Origin: Desulfopila sp. IMCC35008
Lineage (GTDB): Bacteria > Desulfobacterota > Desulfobulbia > Desulfobulbales > Desulfocapsaceae
NCBI RefSeq assembly: GCF_010646885.2
Contig: NZ_CP050700.1
Span: 532,001 to 596,000, forward strand
Reading direction: 5' to 3'
Length of the DNA: 64,000 bases
How positions within the stretch are numbered: the stretch's first letter is position 1; each line of letters starts with the position of its first letter. Shown here piece after piece: positions 40,721 through 50,079 of this stretch. The notes beneath the pieces were generated by a model. The model saw only the letters and a program-made list of their open reading frames with translations, ran no database searches and was not told where the DNA came from. The translations under genes were made by a program, and so were the position numbers.

Positions 40721-41350
40721 TTGGCTAGAAATATTGGTGCTGCATGCCGTCGCTGCAGACGTGAAAATCTGAAGCTGTTCCTCAAGGGTGACAGATGTTA
40801 CTCCGATAAGTGCTCATTTGAGCGTCGTGCATTCGGGCCAGGTCAACATGGACAGGCTCGGTTCAGAAAGCTCTCCGATTACGCAGTGCAGCTGCGTGAA
40901 AAGCAGAAAGTTAAATCTTTGTACGGTATGCTTGAGGGTCAGTTCCGACTTACCTTTGCCAAGGCAGAAAGACAGAAAGGAGTCACCGGTGAGAATCTGC
41001 TGATTCTCCTTGAAAGACGTCTGGACAATGCTGTCTTTCGTGCAGGGTTTGCTTCTTCCAGGACACAGGCAAGGCAACTGGTTCGGCACAAACACATTCT
41101 CGTGAACGGCCGTAAAGTAAATATTCCTTCTTTCATGGTATCTGAAAACGATGTGATCTCGCTGAAAGAAAAGAGCCGTGCAAATGCCATCATCAATGAG
41201 AACCTCGAAGCAGTAGCGAGACGTGGTGTTCCGAGTTGGCTCGAGATGGATAAAGACAATTACAAGGCGAGCGTGAAAGCTCTTCCGAACAGGGAAGAGA
41301 TTACCATGCCGATCCAGGAGCAGCTCATTGTCGAGCTTTACTCCAAGTAA
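40721..41350 (+). CDS. rpsD: 30S ribosomal protein S4
   Basis: Assembly initiator and, in model bacteria, repressor of the alpha mRNA. 209 residues from TTG ([20 protein letters not shown]) behind GGAGG. The N-terminal C9, C12, C26 and C31 pattern indicates the zinc-binding form. The S4 RNA-binding domain [20 protein letters not shown] is near 93-112. A strong terminator-like hairpin follows before rpoA. Confidence 0.97.
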   Translation: MARNIGAACRRCRRENLKLFLKGDRCYSDKCSFERRAFGPGQHGQARFRKLSDYAVQLREKQKVKSLYGMLEGQFRLTFAKAERQKGVTGENLLILLERRLDNAVFRAGFASSRTQARQLVRHKHILVNGRKVNIPSFMVSENDVISLKEKSRANAIINENLEAVARRGVPSWLEMDKDNYKASVKALPNREEITMPIQEQLIVELYSK

Positions 41351-41370
41351 TCTGTATTAAACAATTAATT

Positions 41371-41413
41371 GCAGATATCTCCGCTTTGACGGAGTTATCT
41401 GCGTTATTTTTTG
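41371..41413 (+). terminator. Terminator or attenuator between rpsD and rpoA
   Basis: GCAGATATCTCCG (41371-41383) pairs with CGGAGTTATCTGC (41390-41402) at 12 of 13 positions around CTTTGA, followed by GTTATTTTTTG. It has all parts of an intrinsic terminator, yet lies inside the alpha operon. No clear promoter was found between it and rpoA. Confidence 0.8.
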
Positions 41414-41518
41414 TTAGCGTTCGGGGAAGCGCCTTTGGGAAAAAGTAAGGCCTTTACTACGGAAGGTCCAAACCCGAAGGGAAACGAAAAAGCTCAAAGA
41501 AACGCAAGAAGGAAATTT

Positions 41519-42556
41519 ATGACGCAAGCTGCCGAAGAAAAAATACCGTTCTATCGTAATTGGCGTGAGCTGATCAAGCCTGAGAGGATTGAGGTAGACA
41601 GGGCAAAACACACCGAATCCTACGGCAAATTTGTCTGTCAACCTCTTGAGCGAGGCTTTGCTTCCACGATCGGAAACTCGCTTCGCAGGATTTTGCTCTC
41701 CTCGATCCAGGGTGCGGCGATTACGACTGTAAAAATTGAAGGTGCCCTACACGAGTTTACCACCTTGAAAGATGTGATGGAGGATGTGAGTGAAATCATC
41801 CTGAATGTTAAGCAGATCAGGTTGAAACTTAACTCCGAAGAATCACAAGTCGTTGTTGTCGAAAAGCATGGCCCGGGTGTTGTGACAGCTGAAGACATCT
41901 CTCCATCAGGGTTTGTTGAGGTGATGAATCCTGAACAGGTGATCTGTACCCTTACTGGAGATATCAGCTTCCGTGCTGAATTTACTGTAGAGTGGGGAAA
42001 GGGATATCAACCTGCCGAGATGCAGAATAAGGAAGATCTTTCTATCGGGCAAATACCAATAGATGCTATTTTTACCCCGATCAAGAAAATCCAGTACTTT
42101 GTTGCCCAGGCACGTGTTGGTCAACAAACTGACTATGATAAACTGACCATTGAGATTGAGACAGACGGTAGTGTAAAACCTGAAAATTCACTTGCTTATG
42201 CTGCAAAGATACTCAAAGATCAAATGACCATCTTCATCAACTTTGATGAAGAACAGGCTGAACCGGCCAAAACAGAGGATACTGAGAAAGATGCAGAGCC
42301 GCTCAATCCGTATCTTGATAAACCGGTTGAAGATCTCGAACTATCTGTTCGTTCAGCAAATTGCTTGAAGAATGCCGAGATTCACTACATCGGTGACCTC
42401 GCCCAGAAGACCGATCAAGAGATGCTGAAAACCAAGAATTTCGGTCGGAAGTCGTTGAACGAGATCAAAGCATTGCTCGCGGAAATGGATTTGACCCTAG
42501 GAATGAAGTTTGATACCTGGGTGCGCCCTAATAGCCGCGATAAAGACGAAGAGTAG
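41519..42556 (+). CDS. rpoA: DNA-directed RNA polymerase subunit alpha
   Basis: Scaffold subunit that starts polymerase assembly. The frame opens further upstream, but AGAAGGA points to the ATG at 41519, giving 345 residues ([20 protein letters not shown]). The N-terminal dimerisation domain has [21 protein letters not shown] flexible acidic linker near 235-265 leads to the C-terminal domain with [16 protein letters not shown] and [20 protein letters not shown]. rplQ follows. Confidence 0.97.
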   Translation: MTQAAEEKIPFYRNWRELIKPERIEVDRAKHTESYGKFVCQPLERGFASTIGNSLRRILLSSIQGAAITTVKIEGALHEFTTLKDVMEDVSEIILNVKQIRLKLNSEESQVVVVEKHGPGVVTAEDISPSGFVEVMNPEQVICTLTGDISFRAEFTVEWGKGYQPAEMQNKEDLSIGQIPIDAIFTPIKKIQYFVAQARVGQQTDYDKLTIEIETDGSVKPENSLAYAAKILKDQMTIFINFDEEQAEPAKTEDTEKDAEPLNPYLDKPVEDLELSVRSANCLKNAEIHYIGDLAQKTDQEMLKTKNFGRKSLNEIKALLAEMDLTLGMKFDTWVRPNSRDKDEE

Positions 42557-42638
42557 GGGTAGGGCGAGACGCTCTATTCTAATTTTAAAATAGATCTACC
42601 TGAAGGCGGTTTTCTTCAGGAGTGTTGAGGATAGGCAG

Positions 42639-43031
42639 ATGAGACATAAAAAATCCGGCAGAAAACTTGGCCGCACGAGTTCACATCGTGATGCGATGTA
42701 CAGAAACATGGTGACCTCTCTTTTCGAGCATGAGCGCATTGTCACTACCAAGGAGAAGGCAAAAGAGCTGCGACCGATCGCTGAAAAAATGATTACTCTC
42801 GCAAAGCGCGGGGATATGCATGCTCGTCGTCAGGCTCTCTCCTACATCAGGTCAAAAGATGTTGTTCATAAGCTTTTTACCGATATCCAGGAACAGTTTT
42901 CAGAGCGTAACGGTGGATATACCAGAATCATTCAGACCGGTATTCGTCGTGGCGATGCTGCATCCATGGCTATAATTGAGCTGGTTGGGTACGAAGAAGC
43001 ACCTCTCGTGATTGAAGAGGATGAAAACTGA
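42639..43031 (+). CDS. rplQ: 50S ribosomal protein L17
   Basis: Tunnel-exit protein and last gene of the alpha operon. 130 residues starting [20 protein letters not shown], ending in [20 protein letters not shown] plus an acidic tail. A small hairpin CCTGAAG/CTTCAGG (42599-42620) sits before its GAGGATAG. A terminator follows. Confidence 0.98.
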   Translation: MRHKKSGRKLGRTSSHRDAMYRNMVTSLFEHERIVTTKEKAKELRPIAEKMITLAKRGDMHARRQALSYIRSKDVVHKLFTDIQEQFSERNGGYTRIIQTGIRRGDAASMAIIELVGYEEAPLVIEEDEN

Positions 43032-43060
43032 GATCGCACCGGACATTTTGAAGTTATAGA

Positions 43061-43101
43061 GGCTGACAGGGATTTACTACCCTGCCAGCCTTTTCTCGTT
43101 T
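43061..43101 (+). terminator. Terminator after rplQ
   Basis: GGCTGACAGGG (43061-43071) pairs with CCCTGCCAGCC (43080-43090) at 10 of 11 positions, followed by TTTTCTCGTTTT. It closes the long rpsL-rplQ run. Confidence 0.85.
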
Positions 43102-43144
43102 TACCTGTTTTAATTTCTGTTTGAAGCTTAAGAGTAGATACGTT

Positions 43145-43912
43145 ATGACAATTCAAGAAAAGAATTTTCCAGAAGGCATGGTTCCCCTTGGCACTGAGCC
43201 ATTTTCATTTAAGTGTCATCCCGGTGTATCATGCTTTACTGTCTGTTGCAGAAAAGTGGATCTTATTCTTTACCCCTATGATGTTATCCGGCTAAAAAAC
43301 AATTTGAATTTGAGTTCAGGTGATTTTTTGAACAGATATGCGCGACCTGTTCAGGGGCAAAACCCTTACTTCCCAACTCTAATGCTTCGGTTGAACGACG
43401 AGGGGACGGGCTCTTGCCCTTTCTTGACAGAGCAGGGGTGTTCGGTTTATGACGATAGGCCAACTGACTGCCGGACCTACCCATTAGAACGAGCCGTTGA
43501 TAGAAACCCTGATAACCGGAAGAAGAACGATTACTATTTCATTGTTCATCATGATTATTGCAAAGGGCATAAAGAGAGTGAAGAGTTTACCGTTAAACAG
43601 TGGATTCGCAACCAGCGCCTGGATGTATATAATACCTATAATGAACTCTGGACAGATATGGATACTTTTTTTCAATCCAATCCCTGGAAAGGTGAAGGAG
43701 TTGGAGGTCCTGGTCAGCAGGTGGCATTTATGGTCTGTTACAATATCGATATGTTTCGTGGTTTTTGTGGTGAACATAAAATATTAGAGCGTTTTAAAAT
43801 AACCCGTGACAGGCGAAGAGGTATTGAGAAAGATGATTTTGAGTTGCTTAAATTCGGTTTCGACTGGCTCAAGCATATTAATGGTGTACAGTCCGGATTA
43901 GTGCAGAAATAA
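43145..43912 (+). CDS. YkgJ-family cysteine-cluster protein
   Basis: A 255-residue protein of the YkgJ/zinc-or-iron-chelating family; its biochemical role is not known. The Cys cluster is C24, C30, C34, C35 in FKCHPGVSCFTVCCRKVDL and C91, C99, C109 in the segment from SCPFLTEQGCSVYDD to DRPTDCRTYPLERA. The rest has no predicted membrane helix and is charged. The ATG at 43145 has a weak Shine-Dalgarno, so the start is fairly uncertain. It stands alone between the rplQ terminator and the rpsB promoter region. A metal-binding role is inferred only from the cysteines. Confidence 0.8.
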   Translation: MTIQEKNFPEGMVPLGTEPFSFKCHPGVSCFTVCCRKVDLILYPYDVIRLKNNLNLSSGDFLNRYARPVQGQNPYFPTLMLRLNDEGTGSCPFLTEQGCSVYDDRPTDCRTYPLERAVDRNPDNRKKNDYYFIVHHDYCKGHKESEEFTVKQWIRNQRLDVYNTYNELWTDMDTFFQSNPWKGEGVGGPGQQVAFMVCYNIDMFRGFCGEHKILERFKITRDRRRGIEKDDFELLKFGFDWLKHINGVQSGLVQK

Positions 43913-44212
43913 GTCTGTGGTGGGTGAGATTAATATTTCGAGTCCATATTTATTGACAACCTGTATGTAAATATAGATGAGCAGGTAGATTTTGTTGATG
44001 TTTCACCAACTTTCAGGAAGCGACAGATCTGCTCGTCGAAAACTTGATATTTGAGATCACTCATGGTAAAAGATAAGGTTGATCAATGAAAGGATGGGCC
44101 AAGGTGGCCTTTCCATAACAACACACACATCTTCGAAGATCCTGGTGTCATTCCGATTGAACAATCATGGATGATTAAAGAAGATGGAGGAAAAACCAGA
44201 AAAGGAGTTACA
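43913..44212 (+). other. 300-bp intergenic region upstream of rpsB
   Basis: No gene seen. It carries the putative rpsB promoter and a leader in which AAAGGATGGGCC and GGCCTTTCC (about 44090-44120) can form an imperfect hairpin; S2 is known to autoregulate through its leader in several phyla, but no named motif was recognised here. Confidence 0.5.
44044..44072 (+). promoter_or_regulatory. Possible promoter of rpsB-tsf
   Basis: TTGATA (44044-44049, five of six) with a 17-base spacer to TAAAAG (44067-44072, four of six). It would give a leader of about 130 bases. Confidence 0.4.
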
Positions 44213-44992
44213 ATGGCAAGTGCAACAGTAAAAGACATGTTACAGGCAGGGCTTCACTTTGGTCACCAGACCAGACGTTGGAATCCTAAAATGAAACCAT
44301 ATATTTTTGGCCCTCGTAACGGTATCTATATTATCAATCTCGATCTGACAAAAAAACTTTTTGATAAATCCTGTGATTTTATCAGTAACGAAGTTGCTGC
44401 AGGAGGATCAGTTCTTTTCGTTGGAACCAAGCGTCAGGCTCAGATGATCATACGTGAAGAAGCTCAAAGATCAGGTATGTACTATGTTGATCATCGCTGG
44501 CTTGGTGGCATGCTGACAAACTTTCAGACCATCAAAAAATCTATTGAACGTCTGAAGTCTATCGAGTCTATGCAGGCTGATGGATCTATCAACCGGTTTC
44601 CTAAAAAGGAAATTTTGTTGATGGAAAAAGAGCGGATTAAACTCGAGCGTAACGTCGGTGGTATCAAGGATATGCGTAACCTGCCAACCGTGATGTTCGT
44701 TGTTGATCCGAAGAAAGAGGCCATCGCCGTTAATGAAGCCCAAAAACTTGGTATCACCGTAGTCGCAGTTACTGATACTAACTGTGATCCTGATGGACTT
44801 GATTACGTTATTCCGGGTAATGATGATGCAATTCGTTCCATTCGTCTGCTCAGCCATCATGTGGCTGAGGCTATACTGTCCGGAAAAGCACAGCGTGACG
44901 GTGAAGATGCCTCGGATGAAGCTGTCGCAGCAGCCATGGCCGATGCCGGAAGTGAGATGCTGAAAGATGAGGCTGCTCCAGAGCAGCAGTAG
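44213..44992 (+). CDS. rpsB: 30S ribosomal protein S2
   Basis: Late-assembling small-subunit protein that recruits S1. The ATG at 44213 is set by AAAGGAG (44200-44206) and the family start [20 protein letters not shown]; 259 residues. Contains [20 protein letters not shown] and the [18 protein letters not shown] segment. The tail is Ala/Glu-rich. First gene of the rpsB-tsf-pyrH-frr cluster. Confidence 0.97.
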   Translation: MASATVKDMLQAGLHFGHQTRRWNPKMKPYIFGPRNGIYIINLDLTKKLFDKSCDFISNEVAAGGSVLFVGTKRQAQMIIREEAQRSGMYYVDHRWLGGMLTNFQTIKKSIERLKSIESMQADGSINRFPKKEILLMEKERIKLERNVGGIKDMRNLPTVMFVVDPKKEAIAVNEAQKLGITVVAVTDTNCDPDGLDYVIPGNDDAIRSIRLLSHHVAEAILSGKAQRDGEDASDEAVAAAMADAGSEMLKDEAAPEQQ

Positions 44993-45027
44993 TCTTCGAG
45001 CCGGCTGATAACCGGGTCCGGAAATTT

Positions 45028-45062
45028 AAAAGGGGCTGGTCTGTTGACTGCCCCTTTTGTTG
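45028..45062 (+). terminator. Attenuator-like hairpin between rpsB and tsf
   Basis: AAAAGGGGC (45028-45036) pairs with GCCCCTTTT (45050-45058), loop 13 bases, followed by GTTGTG. E. coli has a partial terminator at the same junction, which lowers EF-Ts relative to S2; the same is inferred here. Confidence 0.65.
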
Positions 45063-45164
45063 TGTCGGGTACAGATGAGATGCAGCAATAGCTCTCACCT
45101 GATGGGCCCGACATTATATAGAGAATATTTACGTTTGTTAAACGTTATGTAAAGGAGAAATGCC

Positions 45165-45764
45165 ATGAAAATAACGAGCCAGATGGTAAAGGACCTGCGT
45201 GATAAGACCCAGGCCGGCATGATGGATTGCAAAAAAGCTTTGAGCGAAACCGAAGGCGATATGGAAAAGGCAGTAGATCTGTTGCGCCAGAAAGGTCTTG
45301 CTGTTGCTGCCAAACGAGCAGGCCGTGCTACTAGTGAAGGGGTAGTCGCGACATATATTCATGCGGGTGGAAAACTCGGTGTTATGGTCGAGGTTGGTTG
45401 TGAAACTGACTTTGTTGCCAAGAATGAGTCTTTTGTCGAATTTGCCCGTGACATAGCTATGCACATCGCTGCAGCCAACCCGGTTGGTGTGGCACGAGAA
45501 GACGTTCCCGAGGAGATAGTTGCCCGGGAGAAAGAAATTTATGTCCAGCAGGCGCTTGATTCCGGCAAGCCGGAAGCCATTGTCGAGAAGATGGTTACCG
45601 GTAAACTGGATAAATTCATCAGCGAGATCTGTCTGCTTGAACAAAAATACGTGAAAGACCCGGAATTGTCTATTCAGGACAAACTCAACGAGGTTGTCGC
45701 ATCAATGGGCGAAAACATCTCAATCAAGAGATTTGCCCGCTTCCAGGTTGGTACCGAAGAGTAA
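45165..45764 (+). CDS. tsf: Elongation factor Ts, short form
   Basis: Guanine-nucleotide exchange factor for EF-Tu. 199 residues against about 280 in E. coli, so it belongs to the short class with one core subdomain. The UBA-like N-terminus (MVKDLRDKTQAGMMDCKKAL) and the exchange motif CETDFVAKN are intact. AAAGGAG precedes the ATG. The frame is uninterrupted, so the length is natural, not a truncation. Confidence 0.96.
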   Translation: MKITSQMVKDLRDKTQAGMMDCKKALSETEGDMEKAVDLLRQKGLAVAAKRAGRATSEGVVATYIHAGGKLGVMVEVGCETDFVAKNESFVEFARDIAMHIAAANPVGVAREDVPEEIVAREKEIYVQQALDSGKPEAIVEKMVTGKLDKFISEICLLEQKYVKDPELSIQDKLNEVVASMGENISIKRFARFQVGTEE

Positions 45765-45779
45765 TCCCGTCCTACTTTG

Positions 45780-45854
45780 CCGGCCGATATGTCAGACGAC
45801 AGTCGGCCGGACTTGTATTGCCCTAAATTCATTTCCATGAACCTGAATTTAGGG
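45780..45854 (+). other. Two consecutive hairpins between tsf and pyrH
   Basis: CCGGCCGA (45780-45787) / TCGGCCGG (45803-45810) and CCCTAAATTCA (45821-45831) / TGAATTTAGGG (45844-45854) are perfect stems of 8 and 11 bp. Neither is followed by a T tract. Possible mRNA processing sites or Rho-related elements ahead of pyrH. Confidence 0.6.
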
Positions 45855-45962
45855 ACAATCCGTATTTCCCTTGAACAGATACGTTGGAATCAGCTATTGT
45901 TCAACAGATGTGCGGAACACCCGCCATATTACCGAAACCACAACCAGATAGCAGGAGAGATA

Positions 45963-46676
45963 ATGCAAGTACAATACCAAAGGATTCTTCTGAAGCTGAG
46001 CGGTGAAGCCCTTATGGGGGATGATGCTTACGGCATTAATACTGATGTCCTCGACTTTGTCGCAGGCGAAATTAAAGGAATCGTTCAAATGGGAGTTCAA
46101 CCGGGTATCGTTATTGGTGCGGGAAATATCTTCAGGGGGGTAGCAGGTGCCTCTAAAGGTATGGACAGAACGACCGCTGATAATATGGGGATGCTTGCAA
46201 CCGTTATGAACAGTCTGGCTATGCAGGATGCGCTGGAGCGTGAAGGTGTCATTACCAGGGTCATGTCAGCGATCCCGATGCAGTCGGTTTGTGAGCCGTA
46301 TATACGTAGACGTGCAACCCGTCATCTTGAAAAAGGGCGTGTCGTGATATTTGCTGCGGGTACCGGGAATCCATATTTTACAACTGATTCAGCAGGTGTG
46401 TTGCGAGCCTTGGAGATTGATGCAAATGTCATTATAAAGGCAACTAAAGTCGATGGCGTGTACGATAAAGACCCTGTTATTTACGATGATGCCGTCAAAT
46501 ATGAAAAACTGACCTTTGACGATGTCCTTCGGCAGGGGCTAAGAGTAATGGACGCCGCAGGTATAGCACTGGCCAAAGAAGATGATAAGCCTATAATGGT
46601 GTTGAATATGGCTGTTGCAGACAATATCAAGAAGGCGGTCTGCGGAGAGAGTGTGGGGAGTTTGATCACTTCCTGA
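45963..46676 (+). CDS. pyrH: Uridylate kinase (UMP kinase)
   Basis: Phosphorylates UMP to UDP; a hexameric amino-acid-kinase fold enzyme. The frame extends back through the hairpins, but CAGGAGAGA (45952-45960) points to the ATG at 45963, giving 237 residues ([20 protein letters not shown]). The nucleotide motif GAGNIFRGV and the [13 protein letters not shown] loop are present. frr follows 38 bases after the stop. Confidence 0.97.
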   Translation: MQVQYQRILLKLSGEALMGDDAYGINTDVLDFVAGEIKGIVQMGVQPGIVIGAGNIFRGVAGASKGMDRTTADNMGMLATVMNSLAMQDALEREGVITRVMSAIPMQSVCEPYIRRRATRHLEKGRVVIFAAGTGNPYFTTDSAGVLRALEIDANVIIKATKVDGVYDKDPVIYDDAVKYEKLTFDDVLRQGLRVMDAAGIALAKEDDKPIMVLNMAVADNIKKAVCGESVGSLITS

Positions 46677-46714
46677 TCTTTTTAATTATCCTATCAGACA
46701 GCAGAGGTATGAGC

Positions 46715-47269
46715 ATGAGTGACGTAATTTTTGAAATGGCTGAAAAGATGGAAAAGAGTGTCGAGGCGTTCAAAAACGAGTTGTCCAAGGTCCGGACAGG
46801 TCGGGCTTCCCTCTCTTTGCTTGACGGAATATTGGTCGACGCGTACGGGAGTACCATGCCAATGAACCAGGTTGGAACACTGACAATCCCTGAAAGTCGA
46901 ATGATTGCTATCCAACCGTGGGATCCACAAATGTTGGCCGCTATCGAGAAGGCAATTTTAAAATCCGATATTGGCCTGACTCCTGTAAACGATGGGAAAA
47001 TTATTCGCCTCAACATTCCACAACTTACTGAAGAACGCCGCAAGCAGTTGGTGAAGCAGGTAAAAAAAGTGGCTGAGGAGTTCCGTGTAGCCGTGCGCAA
47101 CTCTCGCCGAGACGCTATCGATACACTTAAAAAACAGAAAAAGGACAAGGAAATATCCGAGGACGATCTGTTCAAAATGCAGGATGAAGCCCAGACTGAA
47201 ACCGATAATTACATCAAGCAGATAGATGAGGTTACCGCTTCCAAGGAAAAAGAGGTAATGGAAGTCTAG
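46715..47269 (+). CDS. frr: Ribosome recycling factor
   Basis: Splits post-termination ribosomes with EF-G. Two in-frame ATGs exist; GCAGAGG (46701-46707) fits the second one at 46715 (7-base spacer), giving 184 residues starting MSDVIFEMAEKMEKSVEAFK. The KVRTGRASLSLLDGILVDAYG signature region and the hinge to the long three-helix bundle are normal. Confidence 0.96.
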   Translation: MSDVIFEMAEKMEKSVEAFKNELSKVRTGRASLSLLDGILVDAYGSTMPMNQVGTLTIPESRMIAIQPWDPQMLAAIEKAILKSDIGLTPVNDGKIIRLNIPQLTEERRKQLVKQVKKVAEEFRVAVRNSRRDAIDTLKKQKKDKEISEDDLFKMQDEAQTETDNYIKQIDEVTASKEKEVMEV

Positions 47270-47309
47270 GGCGGAATGTTCCGCTACTTTTGAGAAGGAA
47301 AGGAACATT

Positions 47310-48056
47310 ATGGTTAACGATCCGGTGATAGATGCCGGCCGCTTGCCGCGCCATATCGCAATTATTATGGACGGAAACGGACGCTGGGCCCAGGGGCGCA
47401 ACCAGCCACGACTTTTCGGTCATAAGGCCGGAGCGGGATCGGTCCGCGAGATAGTTGAAGTTTGCCGTGAGATAGGCATTGAGGTACTGACTCTTTATGC
47501 TTTTTCTTCGGAAAACTGGAACAGGCCTGAACAGGAAGTAAGCGGGTTGATGTCCATCCTGAAGAATTACCTGATCTCCGAGTTGAATCGAATGCTTGAT
47601 AATGGTATTCGCCTTCGCTGTATAGGTGACATCGCGCGACTTCCTGATGAGCCACGGTTAACGCTTCTTGACTCAATGGAAAGCACCGCAGGCAACACAG
47701 ACATGACGCTCAATCTCGCCCTCAGTTATGGTGGTCGGGACGAGATGACCCGTGCGATCCGGCAGATTGGCGAGGACTGTAAAAGTGGGAAACTCGATCC
47801 TCAGGATATCACCGAGGAGGATATCACTACCCGGCTTGATACTGCAGGATTACCTGATCCGGATCTATTGATCCGGACCGGTGGCGAGGCCCGTCTCTCC
47901 AATTTTTTACTGTGGCAGGCCTCCTATGCCGAAATCTATTTCACGGAAACAATGTGGCCGGATTTTCGTCGTACCCAATTTTTGAAAGCCATCAGTGAAT
48001 TCCAGCAACGAGAACGTCGCTTCGGCAAAACCAGTGCTCAAGTTACAGCCGGGTAA
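47310..48056 (+). CDS. uppS: Isoprenyl transferase (undecaprenyl diphosphate synthase)
   Basis: Adds isopentenyl units in cis to farnesyl diphosphate to make the C55 carrier lipid for peptidoglycan and LPS. 248 residues with the P-loop-like IIMDGNGRWAQGRNQPRLFG, the LTLYAFSSENWNRP motif and DLLIRTGGEARLSNFL. GAAGGAAAGG precedes the ATG. cdsA starts 3 bases after the stop. Confidence 0.97.
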   Translation: MVNDPVIDAGRLPRHIAIIMDGNGRWAQGRNQPRLFGHKAGAGSVREIVEVCREIGIEVLTLYAFSSENWNRPEQEVSGLMSILKNYLISELNRMLDNGIRLRCIGDIARLPDEPRLTLLDSMESTAGNTDMTLNLALSYGGRDEMTRAIRQIGEDCKSGKLDPQDITEEDITTRLDTAGLPDPDLLIRTGGEARLSNFLLWQASYAEIYFTETMWPDFRRTQFLKAISEFQQRERRFGKTSAQVTAG

Positions 48057-48059
48057 ACT

Positions 48060-48863
48060 ATGAAACGAACGTTACCGGGAATTGGCCTGGCTTTGGCATG
48101 GGTTGTACTGCTGCTTGTTGGAACGCCACTCCTCTTTCATTTTGTTATGATAGGGGTGGCAGCCGTTTGCGGTTATGAATATACCCGTATGGCACTTGGG
48201 GAAGAGATCACGGCTATGTCCCGGTTGTACCTAGCCGGCACTCTTGTTTTCCCAATTTTATTCAGTGGTGTCCTGATAACGGGTCCCGGAGTAATAGACG
48301 GCCTGTTCATTTCTTTTTTTCTTATCTCATCCTATTTTCTTTGTCGCTATACACAATTTGAAGACAGTTATGACAAACTGTGCCGGCTTGGGTTTGGCGT
48401 TGTTTACATAGGGGTTCTGGCCTCTTATCTGGTTCAACTGCGTTATCTGCCGGACGGGGGGGCATGGCTGGTTGTTCTTTCTTCAGTGACGGCCGGATCG
48501 GATACCGGTGCCTATATGTTTGGGACGGCTTTTGGACGTAATAAGCTGTGTCCTGGTATCAGTCCGAACAAGAGTATTGAAGGTGCGATTGGTGGTCTTG
48601 CTTCAGGGGTAGCGGCAGCTTTTCTTTTTGCCTGGTTACTGTTTGACCATGTAAACTGGCTTTTTGTTGCTGTTGCCGCGATTGTTTTAACTGTTGTCGG
48701 CATAATGGGTGATCTTACCGAGTCGATCATTAAACGTGGAACAGGAACAAAAGATTCCGGTATCATCCTGGCGGGACACGGCGGTGCCCTGGATCGGATT
48801 GACTCAATGCTTTTGGCAGCTCCCTTCTTTTATTATATGTTACTGGTCATGGGGTCGGTATGA
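48060..48863 (+). CDS. cdsA: Phosphatidate cytidylyltransferase
   Basis: Integral membrane enzyme making CDP-diacylglycerol from CTP and phosphatidic acid, the branch point of phospholipid synthesis. 267 residues with about seven hydrophobic segments. The C-terminal CdsA signature is visible ([18 protein letters not shown], then [12 protein letters not shown]). It overlaps dxr by 4 bases (ATGA). Confidence 0.96.
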   Translation: MKRTLPGIGLALAWVVLLLVGTPLLFHFVMIGVAAVCGYEYTRMALGEEITAMSRLYLAGTLVFPILFSGVLITGPGVIDGLFISFFLISSYFLCRYTQFEDSYDKLCRLGFGVVYIGVLASYLVQLRYLPDGGAWLVVLSSVTAGSDTGAYMFGTAFGRNKLCPGISPNKSIEGAIGGLASGVAAAFLFAWLLFDHVNWLFVAVAAIVLTVVGIMGDLTESIIKRGTGTKDSGIILAGHGGALDRIDSMLLAAPFFYYMLLVMGSV

Positions 48864-50008
48864 ATAGGATTTCTCTTCTTGGTTCCACTGGCTCTATTGG
48901 CCGTAATGTCTTGGAAGTTGTTCGACAGTTCCCGGATCTCTATGACATAGCAGGCCTTGCAGCAGGTAAAAATATTGAGGTGCTGCGGGCCCAGGTAGAA
49001 GAGTTTGCCCCCGAGTTGGTCTCTGTTGCCGATGAGGCGGGGGCAGCTGAATTGCGTGAAATGCTTCCCGCATCGTATCGGGACCGGGTCGTAACCGGTA
49101 CCAATGGAAATTGCTCGGTCGCGTCACTGGCTAGTGCTGATGTTACAGTTTCGTCGATTGTCGGGGGGGCGGGTCTTTTGCCGACACTTGAGGCCATCCG
49201 TAGCGGCAAGACTATTGGGCTCGCCAATAAAGAGACTCTCGTCATGGCAGGTAAAATAGTCATGAAAGAAGCCCAGGAACACGGGGTGAATGTTCTGCCT
49301 ATCGATTCAGAACACAGTGCTATTTTCCAGGCGCTTGAAGCGGGCAGGAAGGAAGATGTCGTTAAGATTATCCTGACCGCATCAGGAGGCCCGTTTCGCG
49401 GTAAAACCAAGGAGCAACTGCGAGAGGTTACGCGGGAGCAGGCGCTTAATCATCCCAACTGGGATATGGGGCAGAAGATCACTATCGATTCTGCCACCCT
49501 GATGAATAAGGGACTGGAGGTGATCGAAGCTCGGTGGCTTTTTGGCATGTCGGTTGAAAATATTGACGTGGTTGTTCATCCACAATCTGTGGTGCACTCA
49601 CTCGTCGAATACCAGGACGGCTCTGTTATGGCCCAGCTAGGTATTCCCGATATGCGGATTCCCATTGCTTATGCCCTGTCCTACCCTAGAAGGTTGCCCC
49701 TGGCACTAAAACCACTTAAATTGTCACAATGCTCCAATCTTGAATTCTATGAGCCTGATTACGATTGTTTCCCGGCTCTGGGTTTGGCTTTTGAGGCGAT
49801 CAGGAGCGGTGGTGTAGCTCCCGCGGTACTCAATGGGGCTAATGAGGTCGCTGTTGCGGCCTTTCTAGGCGAGAAGATACCGTTCCATCGAATCTCAGAG
49901 ATTGTCGAGGAGACAATGGACCAGGTGCAGGACGGTCGTGATGATTCTCTTGATGATATTCTTGCTGCCGATGGTAAGGCTCGTAGAATTGCAGATAGTC
50001 TTGTTTGA
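48860..50008 (+). CDS. dxr: 1-deoxy-D-xylulose 5-phosphate reductoisomerase
   Basis: Second step of the MEP isoprenoid pathway: converts DXP to MEP with NADPH and a divalent metal. 382 residues. NADPH fold [20 protein letters not shown] at the start. Metal and substrate region [17 protein letters not shown]. The flexible loop is near [20 protein letters not shown]. Coupled to cdsA by overlap. Together with ispG downstream it shows the cell uses the MEP route. Confidence 0.97.
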   Translation: MNRISLLGSTGSIGRNVLEVVRQFPDLYDIAGLAAGKNIEVLRAQVEEFAPELVSVADEAGAAELREMLPASYRDRVVTGTNGNCSVASLASADVTVSSIVGGAGLLPTLEAIRSGKTIGLANKETLVMAGKIVMKEAQEHGVNVLPIDSEHSAIFQALEAGRKEDVVKIILTASGGPFRGKTKEQLREVTREQALNHPNWDMGQKITIDSATLMNKGLEVIEARWLFGMSVENIDVVVHPQSVVHSLVEYQDGSVMAQLGIPDMRIPIAYALSYPRRLPLALKPLKLSQCSNLEFYEPDYDCFPALGLAFEAIRSGGVAPAVLNGANEVAVAAFLGEKIPFHRISEIVEETMDQVQDGRDDSLDDILAADGKARRIADSLV

Positions 50009-50079
50009 GGCATAGCCTGAAATAATGCTTATTTTAGTATGAAGTAAACCCTCCACCAGTTCAATAGGTTTGTTGTATT

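Noticed and set aside
43953..43977. TTGACA with TATAGA upstream of rpsB
   Set aside because: The spacer is only 13 bases.
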